A stretch of DNA of 64,000 nucleotides from Dryomyza anilis (Eukaryota; Arthropoda; Insecta; Diptera; Dryomyzidae): contig OX638132.1 in the NCBI GenBank assembly GCA_951804985.1, forward strand, positions 16,039,529 through 16,103,528, written 5' to 3'. Positions within the stretch are counted from its first letter, which is position 1. Every line of letters begins with the position of its first letter. A model generated the notes under the pieces. The model did not search any database, had not been told where the DNA came from, and worked only from the letters and a program-made list of their open reading frames with translations. A program made the translations under genes and the position numbers. Below, piece by piece: positions 45,658 through 57,624 of this stretch.

Positions 45658-45867
45658 ATGCAGCTCATCTGTTGCTTTGCTTCGCTTGCTTTGATTGTGT
45701 TCAACTTCCGCATCCTTTCCGACAGCCAAATGTTCATCCACCAACAGGTACAATCGTCATCCCTCGAATGCGTTTCACATACAGCGTATTCAGCGGCAGT
45801 TGTCTGCGAAACAATGGATTCATGCGAAACCGGAAGTTTTTGCACCATTAGCATGTATAAGATTTAG
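45658..45867 (+). CDS. Candidate small secreted protein, 69 residues
   Basis: The frame opens with M-Q-L-I-C-C-F-A-S-L-A-L-I-V-F-N-F, a typical signal peptide, followed by a short mature part with four cysteines in the order L-E-C-V-S-H-T, V-V-C-E-T, D-S-C-E-T and S-F-C-T-I. Codons end in C or G much more often than in the surroundings (TTC, ATC, AAC, CAC, TGC). It starts 96 bases from the start of the divergent candidate at 45561. The cysteine pattern loosely recalls short chitin-binding/peritrophin-like proteins, but I do not assert that. A donor-like AT|GTATAAG at the last codons could continue it into another exon. The opposite strand has an overlapping 79-codon frame without such features. 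Confidence 0.35.
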   Translation: MQLICCFASLALIVFNFRILSDSQMFIHQQVQSSSLECVSHTAYSAAVVCETMDSCETGSFCTISMYKI

Positions 45868-46821
45868 GATATAGCATTACAAGGATCACGGCTTAGACGG
45901 CTAGATTCGCAGGTATTTGTCGGGCGCATTATTTTTTTGCTAAAGAAAGGAACAAAGTGCCAATTTGCGATTTGCATAAACCGGATGTTATTGTAGATTT
46001 GTTTTTCTTTTTTTTTTATATGTCAAAATTGAAATTCGTAATATAAACAACACGTTTAGAAAAAAATCAGGATACGGTTCAAAAGCCGACAAACGATTAA
46101 ACACACATAAGGGTTAAGGATAATGTTAAGGAATACAATTTTGTTTGGTATATAATAATATTAGGAGTGTCATTAGAATTGGGAAATTTGCATAAAGCGG
46201 ATATTATTGCATGTGAATTATGAGAAGAAGTTTCAAAAGCAGAAAAAATATTTAAAATAAGAATTGTAAATAAATATGATAGTTGGAATCCTCTGTCCCG
46301 AATTAAAGTATACTAATTTTGTATGTTTTTTTTAATGAAAACTGAAAGAAAATTGGAATACTGTATTTGATCATATATTAAGGTATTTTTTGAACTTCTG
46401 TTCTGGTTTTGGGCTTTTGTTCCGGTTATACAAATTTAAAAAATGCCACTAACTGAGTTGAGTTATTTGAATGAAATTCGTACTACTTGAGGGAACTAAG
46501 TTAACCCACTTGGTATTTGGAGTGACCAGACCAACAGGCTGAGTTGTGTCCTGTAATAGGTCCTATTGTCCAAGCAGATAATCCGATATATTTATTTGGA
46601 AATATCATGTATGTATTATGTATAGATTCAGAAAGTATGTAAGTATCGATATACTTACAAAAAGGGTACAGGAAATTTAAACTTCGAAAATATTCATGAC
46701 AGCAGCTATCTATTTATCTCAGCGTATATGTAATATAGGTAATATTGACATCCTATACAGTGTGACAAATACGTCTTCGTACAAATTTTTAATTAAAGGA
46801 GTATTTTTATATTTTATATAT
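45868..46821. other. AT-rich stretch with a small duplication
   Basis: ATTTGCATAAACCGGATGTTATTG (from 45972) recurs as ATTTGCATAAAGCGGATATTATTG (from 46186), about 215 bases apart. No gene is supported. Confidence 0.4.
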
Positions 46822-47699
46822 TAGACATCTGCACAAATCCATTTGAAACCCACTTCAAGACATTCACTTCGTTTCAAAACATTTACTGTCGTCAACTCTA
46901 TGCTTGAAAATCAAAAGAATGTCTTGCTCACAACAACAAAGAACCAAGTACTGTCAAAACAAAACATAAGCAAAACAAAACTGAAGTGAAAAGGTCTAGG
47001 TGATGATGTGCAATAAACATTCAAATACTGAAATGAACTGCTTATGACACCGAGTACTTAGTGCATTTTTCATTTTTTTTTTTATCATTCTTACTAGAGT
47101 AAGGAATAGAGTAGGAATTTTCATTAATATTGAAATATAGAAAAAAACAAAAGGTATAAGAAAATCACATAATATTTTATATTAAGTTTTTTATTTATCG
47201 AAAAACATTTTTTGCATTATTTAATTAAATTTTTTTTTTTGGATATGTTGCTTTTCGACCAAAGCGTTGTTTTTGTCGTACACATTTTTTTTTTAACAAT
47301 TTTTTTTTTTTAATATTGTTTGTTGTATTTTTTATAAACACATAAATACCAATAACAACATTACTGCCGTCGAACGAGCGTCAGATTTGTTGTTGTTTTC
47401 AATGTTCGTCTTCTCACTCGTTACTCGTTGCGCTCACTCGCTGCACCCACTGTATTCGTTGCATATTCAGCGACTGTGTTGTCGTTTGTTGTGTTTTTCA
47501 AAACATTGAATGTTTTGAATGGCTTGATGTTTTGACAGTGCTTGACACCAATGAAACAAATACTGAAGTGAAGTAAAGTCGCTCAAAGAGACTTCACTAT
47601 AATACTGTCGATTGTCATTTGTGAAATGAATTCAAAACTGTAGAGTGCAGTAGTGCATATTTGCAGAGGAAACTTCAAAACCATTTGTGCAGATGTCTA
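46822..47699. mobile_element. hAT-like non-autonomous element (878 bp)
   Basis: The ends are a perfect 17-bp inverted repeat, TAGACATCTGCACAAAT, flanked by the exact 8-bp direct repeat TTATATAT (46814-46821 and 47700-47707). The duplication fits the hAT preference nTnnnnAn. Subterminal regions carry recurring TGAAGTGAA/TTCACTTC and ACTGTCAAAAC words, as usual for hAT binding sites. The interior includes a less AT-rich patch at 47360-47480 (GTTACTCGTTGCGCTCACTC) but no transposase frame. Confidence 0.9.
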
Positions 47700-47707
47700 T
47701 TATATAT

Positions 47708-48215
47708 TCTCATCCAAAAAGGTGAAAAATGAATTATGCACAACAATACTTTATTAAACCAATTTTTCTTCATTAAACCAACAATTTAAAAAAAATAGTT
47801 TAAAAAAATATGTTCTCTTGATCCGGTAAAATGAATTTTCATAAATGTCGAATTAATTTTAAAAATTCACGTGTATGGTTATGCGTCTGTAATGTTTAAA
47901 ACTCAAAATATTTGAAACTCGAATTGTGTATTCTTCAGAATTTTTGTCAAAATACAATGGCGCTTTAAAGTCAACTTTAAAATAAAAGTATACCCCCTAT
48001 TTTGGACAACTTTATCAAAGATTAAAATATCAAAAAGCTGTTTTTAATTTGAAGTTTATTTTAAAAGTCACAGATTTCGAAAAAAGAGAGCAATTAAAAA
48101 GGCTGAAATTTACAGAAAATTAGTAATCGGAAGATAGTAAGTAATTTTTACAAAATTCGGAAAATTAAATAAAAAAACAGAGCAATATATAGAGAATATA
48201 TTCTATTAATACATT
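47708..48215. other. AT-rich stretch, nothing recognised
   Basis: No gene, repeat or site I can support. Confidence 0.35.
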
Positions 48216-48535
48216 GTAGCCGCGGTAGCTCAGTGGTTAGTGCGTTGGACTGCGAGCCGAAAGGTACCCGGTTCAAGCATGGACTGGGGCAAACAACATC
48301 TTTTCATAGAAAATTTTTTCTATACTGCGCTACCTCTCGTCAGTAAATGGCAAACCTACGAGAGTAAAACCATTGCCTATGAAAAGCTCTCACCCGCCGT
48401 TTGGATTCGGCAATAAACTGTAGGTCCCACCACGTTGAGTACAAATATAACACGCACAGGTCAAATGGTGAGAGAGCTCGGCCGAAGTTCTATAGATTAT
48501 TATATTTCTATTATTATATTTCTATTATTATTATA
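48216..48535 (+). mobile_element. tRNA-derived SINE, copy C
   Basis: GTAGCCGCGGTAGCTCAGTG with A-box TAGCTCAGTGG and a B-box-like GGTTCAAGCAT, common body, then a shortened 3' end (the phrase GACTGTAGCGCCAAAC is missing) and a (TATT)n-like tail. It abuts the truncated 5' side of the Helitron at 48548, so it either inserted there or removed the Helitron's first 50 bases. Confidence 0.9.
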
Positions 48536-49449
48536 ATATATATAATAAATCTATTTGTTTGTTGGTTTGTTCCGCATCTCCGTCTAAACGGCTGTTCCGA
48601 TTTTCTTGAAATTTTTACCACAGATTCGGTTAGGTCTGGAAGGAAGGCTTTGTATGGGCGGGATTGGGCAAAGGGCCGTGGCACCTCCCATACAACCTAA
48701 AGTTTCAAAACCATTTAACTGGGCACTTTCACCAGCTCGAACATGAAACAAAAACTCAAATACAAAAAAAATATTTAAAAGCAAAAGTTCAAAACAAAAA
48801 CTAAAATACAAAAACAAAAGCAATAACATAAAACTAAAAGCCAAACTAAGGGAATAACCAAAAATGATAAACAAAAAAAAAACAAAAAGAAAAACAAATT
48901 TTTCTTTTCGACATTGTTTTTGCAGTTGAAATTTTTTTTTTTTACAATTTTTGTTGTTTTTGTCGATTATTTTTTTTTCAAATGGTGATTTCGACCAGTG
49001 TATTCTTTCGTCGAAAACTAACCAGACTAAAATTCACCACACTAAAATTCACCACACTAAAATTCACCACAATAAAATTTACCACACTAAAACTCACCAC
49101 ACTAAAATTTAACACACTAAAATTAACCACACTAAAATTCACCACGTTTAAATTGACCACACTAAAACTCACCACACCAAAATTCACCAAACCTATGCTC
49201 ACCACACCGAAACTCACCATACTACAATTTTTACTGGGAAAAACTCAACGGGAAAGAATTCTACGGGAAAGTATTCTACCGGGAAGAATTCTACGGGAAA
49301 GCGTCTATGGGGAAGAATTTTGCGGAGAAGATTTCTACTAGGAAGAATTCTACGGCGAAATATGCTACAGGCATAATTCTACGGGGAAGCACAGTCTGAG
49401 AAAGAATTCTCTTTGAGAAAAGTTTTATTGGCGGAGAATTATTTTGGTT

Positions 49450-50794
49450 GGGTTCCGTACAAAATGTCGAAAAAAAAAATCGAAACCTTAGAATGTTAAA
49501 ATTCTATAAGCCTTAGAACGCCGAAACAATATTTGACCGAATCACAAAATGTCGAAGAATTTTTTAAGCGGGGAAATGTCGAAAAATCTATAAACACTAT
49601 AAATACAAAAACATTTTTTAAAGGTTAAAAAAATGCCGAAATATCAAAATGTTGAAATACAAAATTTCAAATCCTATATGAGCAAGTCCACACCAATTCT
49701 CCCAGGATTTGCAACTAACCCTCTTCGATTTCAATGAAATGTTGGCAACTGATAAAGGGCATCGGGATCTGCATTCACCATTTTTTTTATATTTTCCGAC
49801 TACTATTTCCAGAGATATCACTTTTTCCAGAGATACAGTCCAAAGTTAAACAACTGTCAAAGATAACTTTTGTATGGTGGTTCCTATTGAAATATTTCTT
49901 GATGCTAGAAATTTCGATAAGGTTTCGTTTTAAAACTAATAAAACAATTTTTTGGAAAATTTCTTCTTGACATGAACATATGGTCGTTATCCTTGAACTT
50001 CAAATAGCATGTCGTTAAAAAAAGTATTTAAAAAAAAAAAAAAAAATTGTTGATGGTATTTTAAAGGCAGCATATTAAAATTCTCCACATGAATCCTAGA
50101 GTAACTAAAAAATAGAATTTGTAGAATTATGGTGTCTACGTTGTTTTTTTTTAATATCTTTGTTCTTTTTTTAATATTTATCATTATTTTCGTGTTTTAT
50201 TATATATACTTGAAATAAATATATATTTTTGGTTACGTTGAAGTTTTTTCGACATTTTCTATCATTTTTTCAGCGAAAAATGATTTCATCATATTAAATA
50301 TCAGTAAGCCGCGGTAGCTCAGTGGTTAGTGCGTTGGACTGCGAGCTGAAAGGTCCCCGGTTCGATTCTGGACTGGGGCTAACAACATCTTTTCATAGAA
50401 ACATTTTTCTATACCGCGCTACCTTTCGGCAGTAAATGGGAAACCTACGAGAGTAAAACACCCGCCGTTCGGATTCGGCAATAAACTGTAGGTCCCACCT
50501 CTTTAAGTACAAATATAACACGCACAGCTCAAAATGGTGAGAGAGCTCGGCCGAAGTTCTAAAGAGGACTGTAGCGCCAAACTATTTTTATTATATTAAA
50601 TATCGGCAATTTTAGTTTTCGACATTTTTTGTTTCTGCATTTTAGTTTTCAACATTGTTTTTCGATATTTTTGTTTTCGTCATTTTTGTTTTCAACATTT
50701 TCAGATTTCGGCTTTTTTTATTTTATACATTTTTTTCTTCTGTATTTTTAGTTTCGATATTTTAAATTTCGACTTATTGTACCAGACTCATTTT
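49450..50794. mobile_element. TCGAAA-rich inverted-end element with 11-bp target duplication
   Basis: TTATTTTGGTT lies on both sides (49439-49449 and 50795-50805), while Helitron copies H1 and H2 carry a single related copy at this place. The left end CCGTACAAAATGTCGAAA mirrors the right end TTTCGACTTATTGTACCAG. A 9-11-bp duplication with inverted ends suggests a Mutator-like element, with low certainty. Internally it contains a relic of the 41272 palindrome (49678-50000), a SINE (50305-50592), and many TTTTCGACATTTT words. Confidence 0.75.
50305..50592 (+). mobile_element. tRNA-derived SINE, copy D
   Basis: Flanked by ATATTAAATATC on both sides (50291-50302 and 50593-50604), a perfect 12-bp target duplication. 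The head has A-box TAGCTCAGTGG and a canonical B-box GGTTCGATTCT, followed by the body, GACTGTAGCGCCAAACTATT and a short tail. Part of the body (GCCTATGAAAAGCTCT) is deleted. Confidence 0.95.
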
Positions 50795-50957
50795 TATTTT
50801 GGTTACTACCTTTATAAAGCCAATAAAAAAACGTTCACAGCGAAGCACGGATTCCTGATATATATAATAAAAATGTTTTTTATATTAATAACATTGCTCC
50901 ATATCCTTGCATTCACAAAATCTTTGCACGAGTCATGCACGGGTCCAGCTAAGCTAG

Positions 50958-52219
50958 TAAGTAAATAATTTCAAAAGGCGTATTTTGTTGTAATAAAAAT
51001 CAAAATTAAAAAAGCGCATAACTTACAGGATAATTAAGCCTTCAGTGAAGGGCGCAAAATATATAAAGAAGTGCAAACTTGAAAAAAAAAAACAAAAATT
51101 GAAAAAGCGCCTGAATTACAGAATCGTAATCGCCCACCTTGTCTCATTGGATAAGCGCTTGAACTTGAACATGACAGAACCAACCTAGTCATGATAATGA
51201 TATTTTTTCATAGCAGGGTAAAATTCTACTCATGAACAATATAGTTCATTAAACCTTTGGTATTTTGCATATAATAATGGTAGATAAATGCATAGCGATT
51301 CTGTTACCATTAGTGATTCTTCGTTCTTCATTCGAAAGGTGTCGAAAATCTTATAAAATAAATTTTCCACAACGTGCGCAAATTTGAGTATCGTTCAAAA
51401 TAAAATTCAAAGTCGGTAAGTACCACCAATGCCCCTCTAAATAGATCATTAAATACTTATTTATTTCGACATTTTGAGGGTTTTTATAAGCTCCCATGGT
51501 AGCAAGACAACTCGGAACCCACATTAAGATTCCTACCTCCGCGCTTTGAGTCATCTTTATTGCACTTTCGATCGTACGACGAATACTAAAATTTTGATTG
51601 CGCTCAATAAAAACAACACACAGAAATTACATTTAAACGATTTTCACATTAAAATGCAGCCAAAATCGCTGAGTGCTCCGTATAATGAACGCCATGGTTG
51701 TGCAGACTGATGGCGCATAAATCGCCAAAATGTCCGAAAAAAAAAATCGACAAAATCCAAAAATTATACGAAAACAAAATGCAAACACATGCGATAAAAT
51801 ACAATAATGAGAAATAAAAAAAAAACACAAACAAATTCGAAAACAACATTTAAAACATGTACGAAAAATCATGTCATGTCGGGCACAAAATACCAAATTA
51901 TTTTGAAATTCCTTTAAAGACAAATTCGATTTAAGAGCTACATATTTGGTGTATTGCTGGTACGTGTGATGATTGCATTTTAATTAACAAATTAAAAATC
52001 AATGCTGATTAAACAGGATGAAAACTGTACAATGAATGTATTGAAAAAAAAAAACAACTCCAAATGAAAGAAAATAAAATAAACTTAAAAATGACCATAT
52101 CACGCGTATTTAAAATTGAATGTACTAAAAATTACACACACAAATCGATCGATCGTGAGAATTAATCAGAAAAAAAAGTAACCATTTTTTTTATGGACAC
52201 AAAAAATTCGACAATTCGA
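50958..52219. other. AT-rich stretch, no gene supported
   Basis: A pseudo-tRNA-like phrase (TGTCTCATTGGATAAGCG, 51139-51156) lacks a B-box and cannot fold as a tRNA. Frames at 51351-51554 and 51633-51923 on the - strand show no reliable features. Confidence 0.4.
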
Positions 52220-52890
52220 ACCCCATAAATCTTCATAAACTTGTCACGTTTCGAGTGCAACGTATGAATTCTTTAATATGTCGTATCCAACGAAACGCGC
52301 AGCTCGAATGTTCGACTGGATGGATCAATGGATAGATAGACAGACAGACAGCTAGCCAGACAGGCGGACAGACTGCCGTGCTTGTCATCCGTGTGCCATG
52401 GTTTAAGACAGGCCGCCAACAACGCCCGCACCGCCCAGTGGCTTTACAAAAAAAAAAAAAAAGAGTTTTTAAAAAATGCATCCCAAAACGTAGTGAAATT
52501 CTAAATTTGGTTTTTTGGACATTTCTGGTGTTCTCACACGTTAAACATGGTTGCGCCGCAAAACACCAAAAACGAAAGACAGCAAAAAAAAATATTTCGA
52601 ACGGCTGTCAGTCGTCAGTACTGCGAAGGCGGGCGACGGGTCTCATTGTTATGCAGGCCATGTCATACAACTGACTCTTTTTTACTTTTTTTTCTTATAA
52701 ATATTTTTTTTTCAGATTTTTTTTTCTTTTTGGTTGTTTTCAGCACTATTTGGAGCTTCTGTTGGCCATAGCAGTAGCGACATCAGTGGCAACAAATTGT
52801 CGCCAATGATGAGCGCCATTAGTTGGCTGGTGATCTATTGCATGACTAATTGTTTCTGGTTGTCACGGAGGTGGGCAACTTTTATTTTAT
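52220..52890 (+). promoter_or_regulatory. Less AT-rich island with microsatellite and possible exon
   Basis: It contains a GATAGATAGACAGACAGACA-type microsatellite (52327-52348), a GC-rich block (GGCCGCCAACAACGCCCGCA, 52411-52430) and a second balanced block around 52595-52660. No repeat relatives exist in the window. It could be an exon-intron or enhancer region of a host gene. Confidence 0.25.
52744..52870 (+). CDS. Possible internal exon (127 bp)
   Basis: A pyrimidine tract ending GGTTGTTTTCAG (to 52743) and the donor-like CGGAG|GTGGGC (GT at 52871) enclose 127 bases. In the phase starting at 52746 the frame is open for 53 codons (L-F-G-A-S-V-G-H-S-S-S-D-I-S-G-N-K-L...), with more balanced codons than the surroundings. 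In the phase starting at 52744 a shorter frame of 21 codons ends in TGA. I do not recognise either, and no linked exon is seen. It could pair with the candidate at 28291 on the same strand only if a host gene spans the window. Confidence 0.22.
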
Positions 52891-53030
52891 GCATATTAAA
52901 CAATTGATTTAAAAAAAAAAATTATCGAATTTAAAGGTGCAAAAACCATTTTTGAAAATGTTTCAATTTTATCTCAGCCAACACATATTAGTTATATACA
53001 TTGGTTTTTGGTTCATACTTGTCTCGATTA

Positions 53031-53449
53031 CACGGATAGAAAAGATTTATTTGAATATGCTCGAATGTAATTATAACGTAATTCGAAATCACTATATAAA
53101 TATTGGGAGTAATGTCTAATTACATTATAATTGAATTGTATTATTATTTTGTGAATTTACTATATTAATGTATCTGTTGAATACTATTTGTACATTAAAA
53201 TTAAATGTAAACATAAATATGTTAATATGTTAATAAAATGTTTTCACATTCAAACATATATTTGTTTGCAAGAAAGCCGAAAATTATTCATTCTAAACAT
53301 AAATATGTTTGAACGAAAACAAAAATATGTTTGGCTGTTATTATAGTAATGTTTGAAAATGAAATAATACTTTTGTTTGCATAAAGCTACAAAGATATAT
53401 GTAATGCCTGCAAAATTATGTTTGGGAGAGCCCATTTTTTTGCAGCGTG
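53031..53449. mobile_element. CACG..AAAA-ended MITE with TA flanks (419 bp)
   Basis: TA at 53029-53030 and 53450-53451 encloses CACGGATAGAAAAG at the left and, as complement of the right end, CACGCTGCAAAAAAATGGGC. The ends are weakly similar but follow the CAC-plus-A-run pattern of the other MITEs here. Internal words such as AAATATGTTTG recur in both orientations. It is non-coding. Confidence 0.6.
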
Positions 53450-53451
53450 TA

Positions 53452-53948
53452 GTTACTTGACATACAAGATCTGTTCATGATTATGACAGAAAATATATGA
53501 TTGCGACATGTTCCTGACAACTATGCCATGATCTGTCCATTCGTAAATGGTTGTCACAATCCAAGTATAGGTTTTTCAATTTAATATCAACAATCCTAAG
53601 GTCGCTATAATCATATTATAGTAGATATATATTATTATAAAAAGTTTGTCTCTCTTTAAAATCAAAATATGGTAGAAAAGAAAGAAATTGAACCATAGCA
53701 TGTTCAATAAAGACTGCCACGAACCAAAAATATGTTTAGAACCAATTATACCACGATATTAACAAACATTGACTGATCATAATATAGTAATGTATTCTTT
53801 ACAATTATGCAATGCTCGCTTGATGAAATTTTTTACTCTCTCTCTCTCTCTCTTACTCATTTTAATGTTAGATCTATCCGAGAGCAGTCGAGTTTTTTTT
53901 GTTGTCGTTAATGTTTAAAACACCATCATTATTAAAAACAACTACAAA
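53452..53948. other. AT-rich stretch with a (TC)n microsatellite
   Basis: A CTCTCTCTCTCTCTCT run lies at 53835-53852. Words TGATCATAATAT and CATAGTATG recur between 53470 and 54340 in both orientations, probably a decayed palindromic repeat. Confidence 0.5.
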
Positions 53949-54038
53949 GAGTACAAAGATAACACGCACAGCTCAAAATGGTGAGAGAGTTCGGCCGAAG
54001 TTCTTATAGGACTGTAGTGCCAAACTATTATTATTATT
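53949..54038 (+). mobile_element. SINE copy E, 3' fragment
   Basis: Only the tail part of the SINE is present: GAGTACAAAGATAACACGCA, TCGGCCGAAGTTCT, GACTGTAGTGCCAAACTATT and an ATT-rich tail. 5' truncation is typical of LINE-mediated insertion. Confidence 0.88.
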
Positions 54039-54339
54039 TATAATAATAGTTTAAACAGTAGTCGCAATCATGTTAGCATATGTCACACTGTTGCCATTAA
54101 TTGAGAACCATAGTATGTTTGAGTGGAATTCAAATATGTTAAGTGAGAATTATAGTATACTTGTTTGATATTATAATATGGTCACTGCGGACTATATTAT
54201 GGTTGTCCTAAATCGTGAAATGATGACTGAAGATCATTTTAATGCTCACAATATTGTTACTGAGGATCATATTAAACATATTATATGATTGCCAATTATC
54301 ATAACATCAATCATAGTATGCTGTCCTTAAAATATGATC

Positions 54340-54880
54340 AGGATTCTAACGACGAAACCTAAAAATGTCGAAACCTAAAAATTTCGAAATTTTAAAAGCA
54401 TTTGAACGCCGAAACAATCTTTGGATGAAACAAAATATATTTACAAAAATTTTAAAGCTAGAAAATGTCTAAAAAGCTTTGCAACTCAAAATTCACAAAT
54501 TTTTTTTAGGAGCAAAAAAAGTCGAATATCAAAATGTTGAAATACAAATTCAAAATCGTATTTGAGCCATTCTACACCAAATCCACCAGGGGTTGCACTT
54601 TACCCGCAATATCAGTAGAATTTGGGGTATCGAGTTATGCTTTGACCATTTTGTCGATTTTTTCCGACCACTATTTTCAGAGAAATAGTGCTCCAAAGTT
54701 ACAAAAAATGGGTTGAAGATAGCTTTTTTATGGTGGTTCCTATTGAAACATATTTTGACTCTAGAAACTCCGTCGAGGTATCGTTTTAAAACTAAAAAAA
54801 CATTTTTTTTTAATCTTGAGTCTTCTCAACATGAACATGTCAATGGTCATTAACTCTGCACTTCAAATTTCATATACTTA
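54340..54880. repeat. Relics of the TCGAAA-rich element and of the 41272 palindrome
   Basis: ACGACGAAACCTAAAAATGTCG..GAACGCCGAAACAATCTTTG (54349-54422) parallels 49465-49545. It is followed at 54558-54870 by one arm of the palindrome (CTACACCAAATCCACCAGG, TTTTTCCGACCACTATTTTC). The same order of the two relics at 49450-50000 means they travel together as one compound element. Confidence 0.7.
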
Positions 54881-57001
54881 AAAGGATTATTTTTAAAGTT
54901 CTGTAAAATATTCAAAAATGTCCTGGTTTTACTAGATTTATATTTTGAAGACATCACATTTATAAAAGTCTATTATTTGATGTATTTTTTGTACCTTAAA
55001 GGACTTTTCTGTTTATGCACCCAAACGTTGTTTAAAAATAATATTTGCAGCTTCCGGTGTGTCCACGTCTTAATTCTGAGTGCCGTCGAATATACGAATT
55101 TATATTCGGATTTTCGAATTTTTAGCTACTCTAGTATCCGTGCCTAATGGAATTCACACCCCAATTCCGTAGTGGACATATTCAATTATAATACGCACGG
55201 ATCCTAGAGTACACTCTCAAAATAATTTCTAGGACATTTTACGAAATATTTTTTCGTAATTTTTAATTTCGTAAAATACACGAATAATTCGTGGAATACA
55301 CGAAAAGGTTACCCACCTCTGATTTTATGTTAATTTTCAATGTAAAACTACGCATGTAAGTGAAAAATTCAATAAAAAAATTACCAAAAAAACAAATATT
55401 GTACATTGACGAATACCAAGTATACCAATGTATAGCCCAAAAAGAGACTCTTGCACATATAAATGTTTATTATAGTTATTTTCAATGGGCTTTTAAACTT
55501 TTGCAGTTGGTTTTAGACGAATTTTGATTGCCCCCACATAGGCGAGCAGAATTCTAAGTGTCCGGCTATAAAAGCTTTGGAAATTTGGACTCAATTTCGT
55601 TTTTATTTACATACGAAATGATGTTGTAAAGGCAGATGAACCCACACATAGTGAGGATGAATCGTGCGGCGGTGGGGCTTAATAGGCGCTGTGAACGACA
55701 GACGTGCGTTGGCCGAACATGCGAAATGTTGTACTTGTCATGTTAATGATGTATGTTGTTGGTTTTTGATAGGTAATTTTGAAGTTTTTTTTTTGTTTTT
55801 CTTTTTTTTTTGTCAACTGTCTGTCACACCTCTTTGGTATTTTTATGACTTTACTAAATTTCACTGCAACAACTGTATTTAGAGCAGCAACAAATTGGAA
55901 AAAAAATATTCCACACGAATTTTCATCGATCGGTATCTTAGAAACTGCTAAAGCACGCGCTTTGGTATTTTTTTTTAGATTATTTCTTTTCTATCAAAAA
56001 AAAAAACATCTGTCTTCAAATCTCTAAAAATCAGCGTTAAAAATAAATCTCTCTTTTTAGGTTTTTTACGTTTAATCAATTGCTATTGTTCGGACAGCCT
56101 GTTGCTGCGTCTACAGCAAGGACACAGGACCTGCTGCGCATTAAACAAAACCAGACAACAACAAAAATACACGGACGCCATCAAATGTTATTTCGTTTTT
56201 TTTTTTTTTTTGTCTATCTATGTTACTGGCTTTGATTTTTGTTTTGATTCCTTACGGTCGACATCAACGGCAACATGTGCAACCTGTAAGGATAACAATC
56301 TGTTGCTGCTTATGTTGTCTCCTTTACCTGCGCATTTCAATCTGTTGCATTTGCTGCACATGTTTTTATTTTAGATTTTTGCCGTTTTTCATTTTATTTC
56401 GTTTGTTATGCTTCTTTTTTAAACATTTATTTCTGTTTGTTTTTGTGCGCTTTGTTCTGTGATTTAAAATTACTGACAACTGCATCTGCAAGGTGCCCTA
56501 ATTTAGTGACCTTCATTTTCATTCAAGTACCTACCTGCTACATTGTATTACAATAATACTTCTTATTTTAAACCTCGTCCTACGTTCTTAGTTCATATAC
56601 TATTCATTATTCAAAATAATTCATTAAAATGTAAAAGATTTGGAAGAAAGATTTGGTAATATTGGAAATTTTGAAATGAATTATTTTGAAATTTGAAACC
56701 CGTCTATAAAAACCATACACATATAAGTGATAAAATTGAAATTAAACCTGATACTGTGTCACCTGATACTGTGAATGTCACGAAAAACTTGTAATCTTGC
56801 GACAATTTTCCTTCATTTGAGTACCGATTTGTGCAATTCCTGGGGTTCCGGACGAGACATTCGTACGCTTCAAACTTTAATATCTCGAATAAAAACTATT
56901 TAATTTACATAATTTTTGTTCAATTAGTATTTGAAGTTTTAGGAATCAAAAAGGTCTAAGTCCATTTTTGTAAAAAATTTATTAATGCCGAATTCGTATT
57001 C
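54881..57001. other. AT-rich stretch, no gene supported
   Basis: A TATA-like GGCTATAAAAGC (55564-55575) is followed about 25-30 bases later by initiator-like TCAATTT and, at 55657, by a 29-codon frame with four cysteines but no signal peptide. I do not call a gene. Around 55215-55310 a small palindrome (TACGAAATATTTTTTCGTA) occurs. 55780-56480 is T-rich with CAACAAC words. Confidence 0.35.
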
Positions 57002-57624
57002 ATATCGTCACTGTCATGCCAAAGGGGCGAATGTGCATTTTTAAAAATGTTGGGAAATCATATTTTCAAGTTTGAAGTGCTTTAAAAACACTGCACAACA
57101 AAATGAGAAAAAAATTTTTGCGCATTGGCAATGACCCGCAGAATTCGAATAAATTAATTTAAAAAAATTGTATGGATAGGTTTACGAGATATCGGCGAAT
57201 AACCTTTGAACCGAGCTTTCAAAAAAGTGGTCACATATATTTGCAAATATTTCGCGTTTTCAATAGCGGGTTTCATCAAATTTAATACTAAATAAAAGAT
57301 TATTTAAAATCCAATAAACATTTCTCACAACATTTTGAAATTCGTTTACTGGTTTGAGGGAATTCGATAGAAGAACCCGAAAAATGTAATTTTTTTTTTG
57401 ACAAAAATTTAAATCAAAGATGCATTTAAAAAATTGGGAAACATTTGGAAAAAATTAAAAAGCGAGATGATTCACAGTCTGTGATATTCCAAAATTAGCC
57501 TGTACCTTTTTAAAGAAAACGTCGTAAAAATAAAATAAATCTATGGATACATTTTAAGGTCAGAAAAATTCATATAAAACATTAGAATTGGGAGTAAACT
57601 AAAAATCCCATTTTTTGTCTTTTT

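Larger units (their letters stand above)
48548..50957 (+). mobile_element. Helitron (DINE-1-like), copy H3, with nested insertions
   Basis: The 5' side begins in the TTTGTTTGTTGGTTTGTTCC block; the terminal TCTATATATA.. is lost. Then come the conserved CGTCTAAACGGCTGTTCCGA block, a CAAAA-rich tract, about 14 units of CACCACACTAAAATT (49024-49232) and the second minisatellite (GAATTCTACGGGAAA, 49250-49390). After the 49450-50794 insertion follow the 3' part with TTTGCACGAGTCATGCACGG and final CTAG (50954-50957) before T. It is non-autonomous, with no helicase frame. Confidence 0.88.

Noticed and set aside
45615..45854. 79-codon - strand frame overlapping the 45658-45867 candidate
   Set aside because: The + strand frame has a signal peptide and C/G-ending codons; the - strand one has neither.
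51136..51192. tRNA-like phrase TGTCTCATTGGATAAGCG
   Set aside because: No B-box and no cloverleaf folding; probably chance.
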